NCBI RefSeq assembly: GCF_000359745.1
Contig: NZ_AQHN01000089.1
Coordinates: forward strand, 391,001-455,000
DNA: 64,000 nucleotides
Direction of reading: 5' to 3'
Origin: Rhizobium freirei PRF 81
GTDB lineage: Bacteria > Pseudomonadota > Alphaproteobacteria > Rhizobiales > Rhizobiaceae
In this document: positions 54,107 through 61,972 of the stretch, one piece after another
How the letters are laid out: every line of letters begins with the position of its first letter
How positions within the stretch are numbered: the stretch's first letter is position 1
The notes under the pieces: generated by a model
Told to the model about the DNA's origin: nothing
What the model saw: the letters and a program-made list of their open reading frames with translations, nothing else
Databases searched by the model: none
Made by a program: the position numbers and the translations under genes

Positions 54107-54449
54107 TGCGGGCCGGTCGTACCTCGATGCCTAGCGTTGTCGTATCTTCCATCAGGCTGATCATAGCGGCGGCATAGGTGCTCTCGCGCATGCGGTCGCT
54201 CTGCACCGGTATGCCGGCTCAAAAATGGATCCCGGATTCCGGGACAGGCCGTCGCCTGCCATTCGCTCACGAACCCCCTCGTGAAGACATCAAATCCCGC
54301 CTGAACTTTAAATGCGGCGATTTAAGGAGGGATTAAGAACATTTCCGATCAGCCTGCGACATAGGCTTCTGCGATGTCTGGTTGAGCCGGTCAAGGAACT
54401 TTTTCGCGCTCCAGGCATTTACCCGATAACAAAAACGAGGGGCGAGCGC
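54107..54449. other. 343-base divergent region between the PBP and small-gene cluster
   Basis: Holds a TTAA-N7-TTAA element and otherwise no gene I can support. Promoters for both divergent units are expected here but not confidently seen. Confidence 0.4.
54308..54336. promoter_or_regulatory. Candidate CtrA binding site
   Basis: TTAA at 54322-54325 and TTAA at 54333-54336 are spaced by exactly 7 bases, the CtrA full-site consensus in alphaproteobacteria, with an extra TTAA half site at 54308-54311. It lies between the divergent PBP gene and the 62-residue gene. Confidence 0.5.
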
Positions 54450-54638
54450 ATGAGTTCGTTGATCAAGGTTGAGGACGTCTGCGAGAGCAAGCTGCGGGAG
54501 GTCTGGAGCGTCGAGGATTTCGCTCGGCGCCACCGGATCGGCAAGGAGGAGGAAGCCAGGCTGAAAAAGCTGTTTGGCGACTTCGCGACAAAGCAGGAAC
54601 TGCTCGCCAACGCGCAGAGGCCACCACAATTCCGCTGA
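54450..54638 (+). CDS. Small hypothetical protein, 62 residues
   Basis: Starts MSSLIKVEDVCESKLREVW and ends with a charged helix EEEARLKKLFGDFATKQELLANA. GAGGGG lies 8 bases before the ATG. It is highly charged and helical, with no membrane segment or known motif. It leads a run of three small genes on this strand, downstream of a possible CtrA site. No function can be given. Confidence 0.6.
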   Translation: MSSLIKVEDVCESKLREVWSVEDFARRHRIGKEEEARLKKLFGDFATKQELLANAQRPPQFR

Positions 54639-54710
54639 ACCGGATGAGCTGGCCAGGCGCGATGTTCATCGTGGGCCGTCACAGCCGAAAGGCTTGTAGC
54701 GGTGGAGGCT

Positions 54711-54848
54711 ATGCCGATGTGGAAGCGTTTTGAACAATGGCTGGTCGACTTGGTCGACCTGATCGACCGGATTTTCGGGCTGGAATGGCTTGCCCGCCGC
54801 GCTGGCTTCTCACCGGACGAGGCAAAGCGGATCGCGCGCGAAAGATAG
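54711..54848 (+). CDS. Small hypothetical protein, 45 residues
   Basis: The ATG is preceded by GGTGGAGG at 3 bases from its end, a strong ribosome-binding site. The product MPMWKRFEQWLVDLVDLIDR continues IFGLEWLARRAGFSPDEAKRIARER. It forms an amphipathic helix with a repeated LVDLVDLID pattern, then a basic helical tail, so membrane-surface association is plausible. It lies 72 bases after the 62-residue gene. No family is recognised. Confidence 0.55.
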   Translation: MPMWKRFEQWLVDLVDLIDRIFGLEWLARRAGFSPDEAKRIARER

Positions 54849-55091
54849 GTCACTCGCGCGCGACCTCAAAGGATATCCGCACTCATGCTCGGTTTCCTCA
54901 AAAAGATCATTGGAATTGGTTTTGCGCGCTTCATGTGCTGGCATAACCATTCCGATCACATGCGCCGATACTTCGCGCGACGCGCGCAAATTTCCGTATT
55001 TTCGAATGGTCTGATCGAGGTTATAGTACTGTCATCTAGCTGTCTTGGAGGACGATCCAGACGGTTTGGTAGCGCGTGAGGAGGAGTGTTC

Positions 55092-55334
55092 ATGCGACAC
55101 ATCAAATGGAGCAATCCAATCGAAATCGGTTTTGCTCAAGGTAGTTTCCAGATCGTGACGGGTCCGTCGGAGGCCCTGAATTGCATGGCCAATCTCTGGC
55201 CTGACCGGCGCGGTCCGTTGTATGTAGCGGCAAGAAGTGTCTGCCGTGCAGCGATCGACGGTCGCAAGTCCGCCGAGGAAGCTCGGGAAATGTTCATTTC
55301 GGCAACGCGGGAAGCGCATCTGAAAATGCACTAG
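55092..55334 (+). CDS. DUF982 domain protein
   Basis: An 80-residue protein matching DUF982: IVTGPSEALNCMANLWPDRRG, then VCRAAIDGRKSAEEAREMFISATREA. DUF982 is restricted mainly to Rhizobiales, often in several copies, and has no known function. GAGGAG lies 5-6 bases upstream of the ATG; an in-frame GTG two codons earlier overlaps that site and was rejected. The 243 bases before it contain only a doubtful 64-codon frame. Confidence 0.85.
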   Translation: MRHIKWSNPIEIGFAQGSFQIVTGPSEALNCMANLWPDRRGPLYVAARSVCRAAIDGRKSAEEAREMFISATREAHLKMH

Positions 55335-55672
55335 GGTGCATTGCTCCTGACCGATTGCTTGACCGCTCGGCTATCGAGGGCCAACGGAGGCAATGCAGAT
55401 ACTGATAGGTTCGGGACGGTGCCGCCCGGCAGAGGCGCCCATTATCATGCCGCTGCAGCATTTGCGGAAGGCCATCACTCCTTGAATGGAATGTCTCTCA
55501 TGACAAAGGCCGGCGGCTTTGAAAAGCCGCCGGCCTTTGGTTTTCCAGGAACCAGAACGCTTCCGTTTCGCTTCGAACTGCGAAGACGCTTTATTCTATC
55601 GATCTCCCTCACACATTCCGCACGGAAAGCCGCTGTGCACTTTTCTTGAAGTGCTCTGGTGGAAGGTTGCCG
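55335..55672. other. 338-base gap after the DUF982 gene
   Basis: Apart from the terminator at 55505-55538 I see no gene, RNA or repeat. The 170 bases between the DUF982 stop and that hairpin could be a long 3' UTR. Confidence 0.4.
55505..55538. terminator. Strong terminator between the DUF982 and SH3 genes
   Basis: AAAGGCCGGCGGCTTT pairs perfectly with AAAGCCGCCGGCCTTT around a GA loop; GGTTTTCC follows. Being symmetric it could serve both convergent genes. Confidence 0.75.
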
Positions 55673-56509
55673 TCAGCGGCTTGGCCCTCTGGGAGAGACG
55701 GTGGAGAGGTTGCAATCCGGCTGCGATGCAGGGCAGTCCTTGTATCTGTAGGGCGCGGGCGTTCCAGGGTTGGGCTGCGGCTGAGGCTGCGCGACCGGGG
55801 GCTGTTGCTGCGGCTGCGGGCGTGGCTGGTTATCCGGGCGATTGTTGTCGCGCGGGCGATCCGGGCGGTTACCCCAGTCCTGGTTGTTGTCAGGCTGGCG
55901 GCGGCCCCAGTCGCGATTGCGATCACGCTGCCCGTCCCAATTACGGTCGGGGCGACGGCCCCAGTCGCGATCCGGCTCGTTGTTCCAGTCGCGGTTGCGG
56001 TCAGGGCGGCGGTCCCAGTTGCGGTCCGGTCCGTTATTCCAGTCCGACCCGCGATCCCATCCCGGATTGCGATCCCAATTGTTGTCCGGACGGCGGTCGA
56101 CCCAGCCTGGGCCACGACGCCAGCGGTCGCGATCGCGGTAGAAGTCGCGGCCGCGATAGTAGCGACCCCAATAGTCGTCGAAATTGAAGACAATGGTCGG
56201 GATGCCGAGTGGCCGGTAATATTGCCTGTCGACATAGATGCGGCGCGACTGGTAGGTCGCCTGGATATAGCGGCCGGCGACCCATCCGCGACCGCCATAG
56301 AACGAGACGTCGCACCAGGGAGTTTCGTTAAGGCAGCCGTTGATCTGCAGCGGTGCGCCGACGGGGATCATGGTTACCGCCGGATAGGCGGTGCTTGGAC
56401 CCGACCGCATGTTGACGTTTGCGGTGGCGAAGCCTTCCGCTGCTTCCGCGATGGCCGGCAGCGCAATGAATGCGGCCAGCAAGCTCGCGGCGAGAACCTT
56501 GAACCTCAT
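55673..56509 (-). CDS. Exported SH3-domain protein with Arg/Asp/Asn-rich repeat tail
   Basis: The 278-residue protein has a signal peptide (MRFKVLAASLLAAFIALPAI, cut near AEA), one SH3b domain (ANVNMRSGPSTAYPAVTMIP...CDVSFYGGRGWVAGRYIQ, to about residue 90), then about 140 residues of degenerate repeats of the type DRNWDRRPDRNRDWN, a Pro/Gln segment and a C-terminal Cys pair. RBS GGGAGAA precedes the ATG. It probably acts in the envelope; the tail's role is unknown. Confidence 0.85.
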   Translation of the reverse strand: MRFKVLAASLLAAFIALPAIAEAAEGFATANVNMRSGPSTAYPAVTMIPVGAPLQINGCLNETPWCDVSFYGGRGWVAGRYIQATYQSRRIYVDRQYYRPLGIPTIVFNFDDYWGRYYRGRDFYRDRDRWRRGPGWVDRRPDNNWDRNPGWDRGSDWNNGPDRNWDRRPDRNRDWNNEPDRDWGRRPDRNWDGQRDRNRDWGRRQPDNNQDWGNRPDRPRDNNRPDNQPRPQPQQQPPVAQPQPQPNPGTPAPYRYKDCPASQPDCNLSTVSPRGPSR

Positions 56510-56989
56510 GAATATTCTCCCTTTGCACACCATCGCTGCGACATCGCCGCCTGTGCCCGTTCCGTATGTGGTGCGCCTACCCCGGGCGCCATTCGGTATG
56601 ACTTGCCAATTCCGGCAATATAAAGACCTGCGCATGCACCGAATATGATAGGATAAAGCGCTGCATCTGCAATCTTTGCCTGTGTTTTAAAAGTATCTGC
56701 ATGAATGCAGCTTGAACGGCAGCGCGCGACATGTTCGAAAGTCATGGCGTTTTTAGTAAGGTCTGCTTGCTATTCGGTGGATTACTGTCGCTTTCGTGTT
56801 TCCCCTCTTTCGCGGCGGGCAAGAGGAGGTCTGGAAGGAAAAGATCGTCACGGCCTTGAAATCGCCACCTTGCTCTCCGATATACGGCCCAGTCATGCAG
56901 CCCATGGATGGCTGGCGCGCTTGAAAGCGAGCCGTTTCGCCCTTTGGGATTGTTGAAGAAAGTTGACCTCTCGTTAACCTTTCACAATC

Positions 56990-57088
56990 AATCTGGCTGC
57001 AGTTCCGCTTTCCCTTTGACCACGGATGTACTGGCACTGTTGCGAAGGCGGATGACGAAAGGCCGGATCGTTCCGGCCTTTTTGTTTT
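56990..57088 (+). ncRNA. Candidate small RNA ending in an orphan terminator
   Basis: Stem AAAGGCCGGA / TCCGGCCTTT (57058-57081, loop TCGT) with TTTTTGTTTT is a textbook plus-strand terminator, but no plus-strand gene precedes it for 1.7 kb. TTGACC at 56963-56968 could be a -35; the -10 is weak (AATCAA). A nine-codon frame with Trp, His and two Cys (57024-57053) lies just before the stem but has no ribosome-binding site. Confidence 0.4.
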
Positions 57089-57159
57089 GATGGCGATGGC
57101 GTGTTTCTTGCGAAGGCGGGAACGCGCCATTTTCAATTTCAGCGCTCTTTCCCGCAAAA

Positions 57160-57190
57160 GAAAAACCGCCGCAGATGACTGCGGCGGTTT
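57160..57190 (-). terminator. Terminator of the NodT-type gene
   Basis: Stem AAACCGCCGCAG / CTGCGGCGGTTT with loop ATGA is followed on the minus strand by TTCTTTTGC, 43 bases beyond the stop. Confidence 0.8.
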
Positions 57191-57232
57191 TCAAAATTCA
57201 AGCAGCGCGGCCAGCGGGCCAGCGCGATATCG

Positions 57233-58699
57233 TTAGCTCGCCTTCTTGACCGAAGCCTTGATGACCTTGGCCGGAGCCGCGGCCGGGACTTGACCCACGT
57301 TTGCCTTGCTGGCCGGCACATAGCCGGCACCGATGGCAATGTTCAGCGAGATGTAGTCGAGGGCGCTCTGCTGAACGGCCTGTGCCAGGCTCTGCTGGGC
57401 AGAGGTCACGTTACGCTGAGCGTCGAGAACGTCGAGCAGCGAGGACGCGCCGTCCTTGTAGCTGGCGGTCGAGAGCTGCAGGGCTTCCTGATAGGACTTG
57501 ACCTGGGCATGCAGGGCGGCAACCGTCTGAGCATCGCGGCTGACGGCCGACAGGGCGTTTTCAACCTGCTCGACGGCAGTCGTCACCGTCTGTTTCCAGA
57601 CGATGTACTGTTCGCGGCTCGAGGATTCCGCATTCTTGACACCCGCACGCAGCGAACCGCCGTCGAAGATCGGCAGGTTCAGCGTCGGGCCGAACGACCA
57701 GCTGGTCAGGCTGCCGCTAGCGGACCCGGTATTGTGGATATAGGACGGCGAAATCGCGCCACTGAGCGAAATCGACGGGAAGAGCTTTGCTTCCGCCACG
57801 CCGATCTGGGCCGTGGCAGCGGCAAGATTGCGCTCTGCCACGCGGATGTCCGGACGATTGCGGATGAGATCGGCGGGAACGCCGCTGCGGACGCTGCCAC
57901 GGAATACCGGCTGCTTGCCGCCGCCCTGCATCTGCGCGATGACGGTGGCAGAAGGCACGTTCAGCAGCGTCGCGATGTGATGCACCGCCTGACGATAGCT
58001 GATTTCATAGCCGGGAATGGTCGAAAGCGTCGAGTTGACGAGGCCTTCGGCCTGAACGACGTCGAGGCGGGAGGCAGCACCGGCTTCGAGCTGGAACTTC
58101 GTCAGCGAAAGCGTGTCGCGCCGAGACTTCAGGTTTTCCTGAGCGATCGACACAAGTGCCTGGTAGTAGCGGGCGTTGACATAGCTCTTGGCCAGATCCT
58201 GCAGATAGGTCAGGCGCGCAACGTCGACGCTGGAGTAGGCTGCGTCGAGCGAGGCGTTTGCGCCTTCGCGCGCGCGGCGATACTGACCCCAGAGGTCGAG
58301 CAGCCACGAAACCGAGGCACTGCCGCCGGTGACGTTTCGCGTTCCGGTCTGGGTACGCAGCGAGCCCTTCTGGCCGCTGGTGGTGTTATCGCCGCTGACG
58401 GTCAGGCTCGGAAGGCCGCCGGCACCTGCCGTAACGACTGCAGCTTCGGCCTGATTGATACGTTCCAGCGATTGCTGGATGTTGAGGTTCTGCGAGAGCC
58501 CTTGGGAAGCAAACGCATTCAGTCTGGAGTCGCCAAAAGCGGTCCACCATTGTGAACCGGCGATATCGCCATTGATTTTCGTACCGCCCTCCGAGAACTT
58601 GGCCGGCAGAGGCATTTCCGGTGGCTTATGGTCTGGGCCGGTGACGCAACCTGCCAGAATAAGCAGCAGGGCGGGGGCGGCAGTACGAATGGAAACCAT
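57233..58699 (-). CDS. RND-type efflux outer-membrane lipoprotein, NodT family
   Basis: TolC-like outer-membrane channel. The 488-residue precursor has a lipoprotein signal with lipobox LILAGC, then two OEP repeats (for example QWWTAFGDSRLNAFASQGLSQNLN; VPADLIRNRPDIRVAERNLAAATAQIGVAEAKLFPSISLSG in blocks). No inner-membrane pump or adaptor gene is adjacent, so it must partner components elsewhere. A palindrome lies upstream, possibly a repressor site. Confidence 0.93.
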   Translation of the reverse strand: MVSIRTAAPALLLILAGCVTGPDHKPPEMPLPAKFSEGGTKINGDIAGSQWWTAFGDSRLNAFASQGLSQNLNIQQSLERINQAEAAVVTAGAGGLPSLTVSGDNTTSGQKGSLRTQTGTRNVTGGSASVSWLLDLWGQYRRAREGANASLDAAYSSVDVARLTYLQDLAKSYVNARYYQALVSIAQENLKSRRDTLSLTKFQLEAGAASRLDVVQAEGLVNSTLSTIPGYEISYRQAVHHIATLLNVPSATVIAQMQGGGKQPVFRGSVRSGVPADLIRNRPDIRVAERNLAAATAQIGVAEAKLFPSISLSGAISPSYIHNTGSASGSLTSWSFGPTLNLPIFDGGSLRAGVKNAESSSREQYIVWKQTVTTAVEQVENALSAVSRDAQTVAALHAQVKSYQEALQLSTASYKDGASSLLDVLDAQRNVTSAQQSLAQAVQQSALDYISLNIAIGAGYVPASKANVGQVPAAAPAKVIKASVKKAS

Positions 58700-58722
58700 C
58701 ACATTGTCCCACAATTCAATTT

Positions 58723-58732
58723 ACTGATCAGT
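58723..58732. promoter_or_regulatory. Possible operator of the NodT-type efflux gene
   Basis: The 10-base perfect palindrome ACTGATCAGT is set in an AT-rich context close to the start codon, as is usual for TetR-type repressor sites on efflux genes. No repressor gene is adjacent. Confidence 0.35.
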
Positions 58733-58929
58733 GTTTTAAAGGGTCGAACTGACCCCATGTGTTTAGGCGCTCCAGTCTTACGCAGTACGAACAAATGACC
58801 CGAAGCAGTCGTCGTCAATCTAGCAATGAGTTTTGCAATAGCACAGTGGCTTTTACGAAAACTCGAACGCGAACATATGTGTGATCGGGCGAAATAGCAG
58901 GGTCTGAGTAAAAAAAATATGAAGTGTTG

Positions 58930-58968
58930 CAAAAAGCATACCCTTCCGCACCCTACTCAGGGGTGCGG
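58930..58968 (-). terminator. Possible terminator of purC
   Basis: Stem CCGCACCC / GGGTGCGG (58946-58953 with 58961-58968) is 72 bases beyond the purC stop; a TTTTT run follows after 10 bases on the minus strand. Confidence 0.4.
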
Positions 58969-59039
58969 GAAATACCCGATATAGCGGTCAATACAACCTT
59001 GCCCATGGCTTTCGTTGTGCTGATTCGGTAAGCTCGTGC

Positions 59040-59996
59040 CTACGGGAAATAGCGAGCCAGGCTTGTGCGAACCCTGTCGCGCGGCGTCGCGCCGCGATCA
59101 TCGGCCACGAACGGCATGCCCGTAATCGCTTCAAAGGCGCGGATATAAACCTTCGATGTCTGCTCGACGAGGTCGACCGGGATTTCGGGAATCTCGTCCT
59201 TGTAGGGATCGCAGCGCTCGGTAACCCAGGCCCTTACGAAATCCTTGTCGAAGCTCTCCGGACGCGCGCCCTTTTCGAAACGCTCCTGATAGCTGTCGGC
59301 CAGCCAATAGCGGCTGCTGTCGGGCGTGTGGATCTCGTCGGCGAGGATGATCTTGCCGTTTTCGTCAGTGCCGAATTCATACTTGGTATCCACGAGGATC
59401 AGCCCTCGCTTGCGGGCGATCTCCTGTCCGCGGGCGAAGAGCGCCAGGGCATAGTCCGATAGCGTCTGCCATTGCTCCTTCGTCAGAAGCCCGTTCTCCA
59501 CGATCTGGGCCGGCGTCAGCGGTTCGTCATGACCGCCGTCGAATTCCTTGCTCGTCGGGGTGATGATCGGCTCCGGCAGGATCTGGTTGTCGCGCATGCC
59601 GTCAGGCAGGGTGATGCCGTACATGTCGCGCTCACCCTTCTTATAGAGTGTCAGGATCGAGGTGCCCGTGGTGCCTGCGAGATAGCCGCGTACGACGACT
59701 TCGACCGGCAGAATATTCAGCCGCTTGCCGATGACGACGTTCGGGTCCGGATAGTCGATGACGTGGTTCGGGCAGATATCGCGCGTCTGCTCGAACCAGT
59801 AGCGCGCCGTCTGCGTCAGAACCTGTCCCTTATAGGGAATGCAGGTGAGAATGCGGTCAAAGGCGCTGAGCCGGTCGGTACTGATAATGATGCGGCTGCC
59901 ATCCGGCAGGTCGTAATTTTCGCGCACCTTGCCGCGATAGTAATTGGGCAGTTCCGGGAAATGGGCTTCGGAGAGAATTCGCAACGCGTCCACCAA
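59040..59996 (-). CDS. purC: SAICAR synthase (long form)
   Basis: Ligates aspartate to CAIR in purine biosynthesis. The 318 residues include YRGKVRENYDL, IISTDRLSAFDRILTCIPYKG, EVVVRGYLAG and LVDTKYEFG with ILADEIHTPDSSRYW, the SAICAR synthase signatures. At 318 residues it is the longer, yeast-like form, not the ~250-residue form found in the rhizobial pur cluster, so a second purC elsewhere is likely. Confidence 0.93.
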   Translation of the reverse strand: MVDALRILSEAHFPELPNYYRGKVRENYDLPDGSRIIISTDRLSAFDRILTCIPYKGQVLTQTARYWFEQTRDICPNHVIDYPDPNVVIGKRLNILPVEVVVRGYLAGTTGTSILTLYKKGERDMYGITLPDGMRDNQILPEPIITPTSKEFDGGHDEPLTPAQIVENGLLTKEQWQTLSDYALALFARGQEIARKRGLILVDTKYEFGTDENGKIILADEIHTPDSSRYWLADSYQERFEKGARPESFDKDFVRAWVTERCDPYKDEIPEIPVDLVEQTSKVYIRAFEAITGMPFVADDRGATPRDRVRTSLARYFP

Positions 59997-60127
59997 CAGG
60001 CTCGTGCATCCGCCCGACGGATGCTTCTTGAGCGGACCCTTAGCGCATTGCGGCGGGAATCGGAATGATTTTCACAGATTATAATATATGAGCCGGTTCT
60101 TATCCTATGGATAGCAGCGAAAAGCGA

Positions 60128-60811
60128 TCAGCCCGGCCGCCGCCAAGCGCCGTTTTCGCTCCGCTCGAGGATCGGCGTGGAGAAGACGCCGACGATCCGC
60201 TCGCTCCATTGCTTGCCGCCGGCATCGACGCGCTCCCGCCAGCGCTCGGATTGCAGCATGGCTGCGCCGATCACCACCGGCTCGATACCGCATGAGGCGA
60301 CGAGCGCGAGACCGGAAACGATCGAGGCTCCACTGGAAATGACGTCGTCGATCAGCGCCACGCGCTTGCCCTTAAGCAGCGGCAGCATGCGCGGATCGAT
60401 ATAGAGGCGCTTCTCCTGGTTCGGTGTGGTGATCGACGAAAGTGAAACGGAAAGCTCGTCGCGATACCAGAATTTGCGCGAGGTGCCGAGCGGCACGTAA
60501 CGCGCATGGCCGAGAGCCCGCGCGACCGCACTTGCCAGTGTCAGGCCAAGTGTCGGCAATCCGGCAACGACGTCGATATCGTAGTCGGCAATCCGCGCCG
60601 CCAGCGCTTCGGCCAGTGCTTCCTGCACCGCAAAACTGGCCTGGTTGACGATTAGCGATGCCAGCGCGTGCTCGCCATCGGCCAGAACGCGGATCGGCAG
60701 CTGCAGCTGACGCCCATCCGGCAGTTCGGCCACATAGAAATCGCCGCACTCTTGCTCAGCCGAAAAGCTTTGCGGCGGATGGAGTTCCTGCCAGAAATCA
60801 TGAGGCTGCAT
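60128..60811 (-). CDS. Phosphoribosyltransferase-family protein
   Basis: A 227-residue type I PRTase with the PRPP-binding motif RVALIDDVISSGASIVSGL and an upstream DVVAGLPTLGLTLASAVARALG loop. The base or substrate is unknown; adenine/xanthine-type enzymes are the closest fold. Its start overlaps the end of the pseudouridine synthase gene by 14 bases, so they are co-transcribed. Confidence 0.85.
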   Translation of the reverse strand: MQPHDFWQELHPPQSFSAEQECGDFYVAELPDGRQLQLPIRVLADGEHALASLIVNQASFAVQEALAEALAARIADYDIDVVAGLPTLGLTLASAVARALGHARYVPLGTSRKFWYRDELSVSLSSITTPNQEKRLYIDPRMLPLLKGKRVALIDDVISSGASIVSGLALVASCGIEPVVIGAAMLQSERWRERVDAGGKQWSERIVGVFSTPILERSENGAWRRPG

Positions 60812-61757
60812 CGCGTTTTGTCTTCGCTCCGTTGTGTCCGTTCGTCTTCAGGTCGGCGCGTTGGCGGAGCCGCCGGATTTCACCCTCGGTCAAGGCGCGG
60901 ACGGCGCCCTTCGGCAGATCGCCGAGCTCGATCTCGCCGAAAGCCACACGCACCAGCCGCAGGCATTCGATGCCGAGCGCTTCCAGCATCCGCCGGATCT
61001 GCCGGTTGCGGCCTTCCTTGAGCTCCACTTCGATCCAGCTGTTGCGATCTCCGCTGCGCAGGAGGCGCGCGGAGCTCGCGGTCAGAAGCTCGCCGTCGTC
61101 GATGATGCCGCGTTCCATGCGCGCGAGCTGCTCTTCGTCCATGATGCGGTCGACCTGGACATGATAGACCTTGCCGACATGGCTGACGGGATCGAGCAGG
61201 GTCTGCGCCAATACGGTATCGTTGGTGAAAAGCAGCAGGCCCTCGCTCGCCTTGTCGAGCCGCCCGACAGGGGCGAGGTGCCGCGCATCGATATCCTTGA
61301 GGCAATCATAAACCGTCGGACGCCCGTCGGGGTCGTCGCGGGTGGTCACCAGCCCGCGCGGCTTGTTGAGCATGAAATAGAGTTTTTCTTCGGCCGATAT
61401 CGCAACGCCGTCGACGGCAAACTGCCCATGCTCCAGATCGACCCAGGTCGACGGATCCGTCACCTTGCGGCCGTCCACGGTCACGCGGCCGGCCGCAATC
61501 AGCGTTTCCGCCTGGGTGCGGGAGCAATAGCCGAGTTTGGAAAGCGCCCGCGGCAAGGTTACGCGCTTGCCGTCGGGCTCCTGTCTGCCTTTCGCCGTCC
61601 TGCCGGACCGCTGCGGTGAATGCCGTTGGCTCAACGGTCTTGCCTCGTGCTCGTCGCTGGAGTGTTTGGGCGCGATGTCCCTGAAGAGCAATCCTTTCGC
61701 ACGAGGATCGCCACGAGGCAAATCGGATGTTTGGAAATGGGGCGGCAGGGCTCGCAT
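60798..61757 (-). CDS. RsuA/RluB/E/F-family pseudouridine synthase
   Basis: An rRNA pseudouridine synthase with an S4 domain (LPRALSKLGYCSRTQAETLIAAGRVTVDG, about residues 68-96) and the catalytic domain carrying GRLDKASEGLLLFTND with the active Asp, then KEGRNRQIRRMLEALGIECLRLVRVAFG. The exact uridine cannot be named. The start is uncertain: the ATG used gives 319 residues without a ribosome-binding site, while an in-frame TTG at 61634 follows GAGG. Confidence 0.88.
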   Translation of the reverse strand: MRALPPHFQTSDLPRGDPRAKGLLFRDIAPKHSSDEHEARPLSQRHSPQRSGRTAKGRQEPDGKRVTLPRALSKLGYCSRTQAETLIAAGRVTVDGRKVTDPSTWVDLEHGQFAVDGVAISAEEKLYFMLNKPRGLVTTRDDPDGRPTVYDCLKDIDARHLAPVGRLDKASEGLLLFTNDTVLAQTLLDPVSHVGKVYHVQVDRIMDEEQLARMERGIIDDGELLTASSARLLRSGDRNSWIEVELKEGRNRQIRRMLEALGIECLRLVRVAFGEIELGDLPKGAVRALTEGEIRRLRQRADLKTNGHNGAKTKRDAAS

Positions 61758-61972
61758 TTCGTGGATGCAAGCCCTGCCTTGGGCCGGAGCGGGCGATGGG
61801 GTCGGGTAGACGGCAAGCGGCTGCCGTCATTCGCTCCGGAGGGATGATGTTGCCCGGAAAACTGCACCGCTTCCTTTGCTGGAGTTTTTCAAAACGGCCG
61901 AGATTTGTTACAGTTTGTAACGTCGGCGGTTTCCCTGTTGCCAAAACCGCCTTCCGCCCCGCATGGAGGGTT

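Larger units (their letters stand above)
56510..57232. other. 723-base interval with an orphan plus-strand terminator
   Basis: The left 450 bases show no convincing gene on either strand. The right part holds a putative small RNA with a strong terminator and the terminator of the NodT-type gene. Confidence 0.5.
58700..59039. other. 340-base region upstream of the NodT-type gene
   Basis: Contains the perfect palindrome ACTGATCAGT (58723-58732), 24 bases before the NodT-type start, AT-rich promoter-like sequence, and the purC 3' hairpin. No gene is visible. Confidence 0.45.

Noticed and set aside
54885..55079. 64-codon frame starting MLGFLKKIIGIGFARF
   Set aside because: The first half looks protein-like but AAAGGA is 13 bases from the ATG, the tail is Ser/Gly-rich noise and it overlaps the DUF982 leader. 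Ribo-seq or conservation could revive it.
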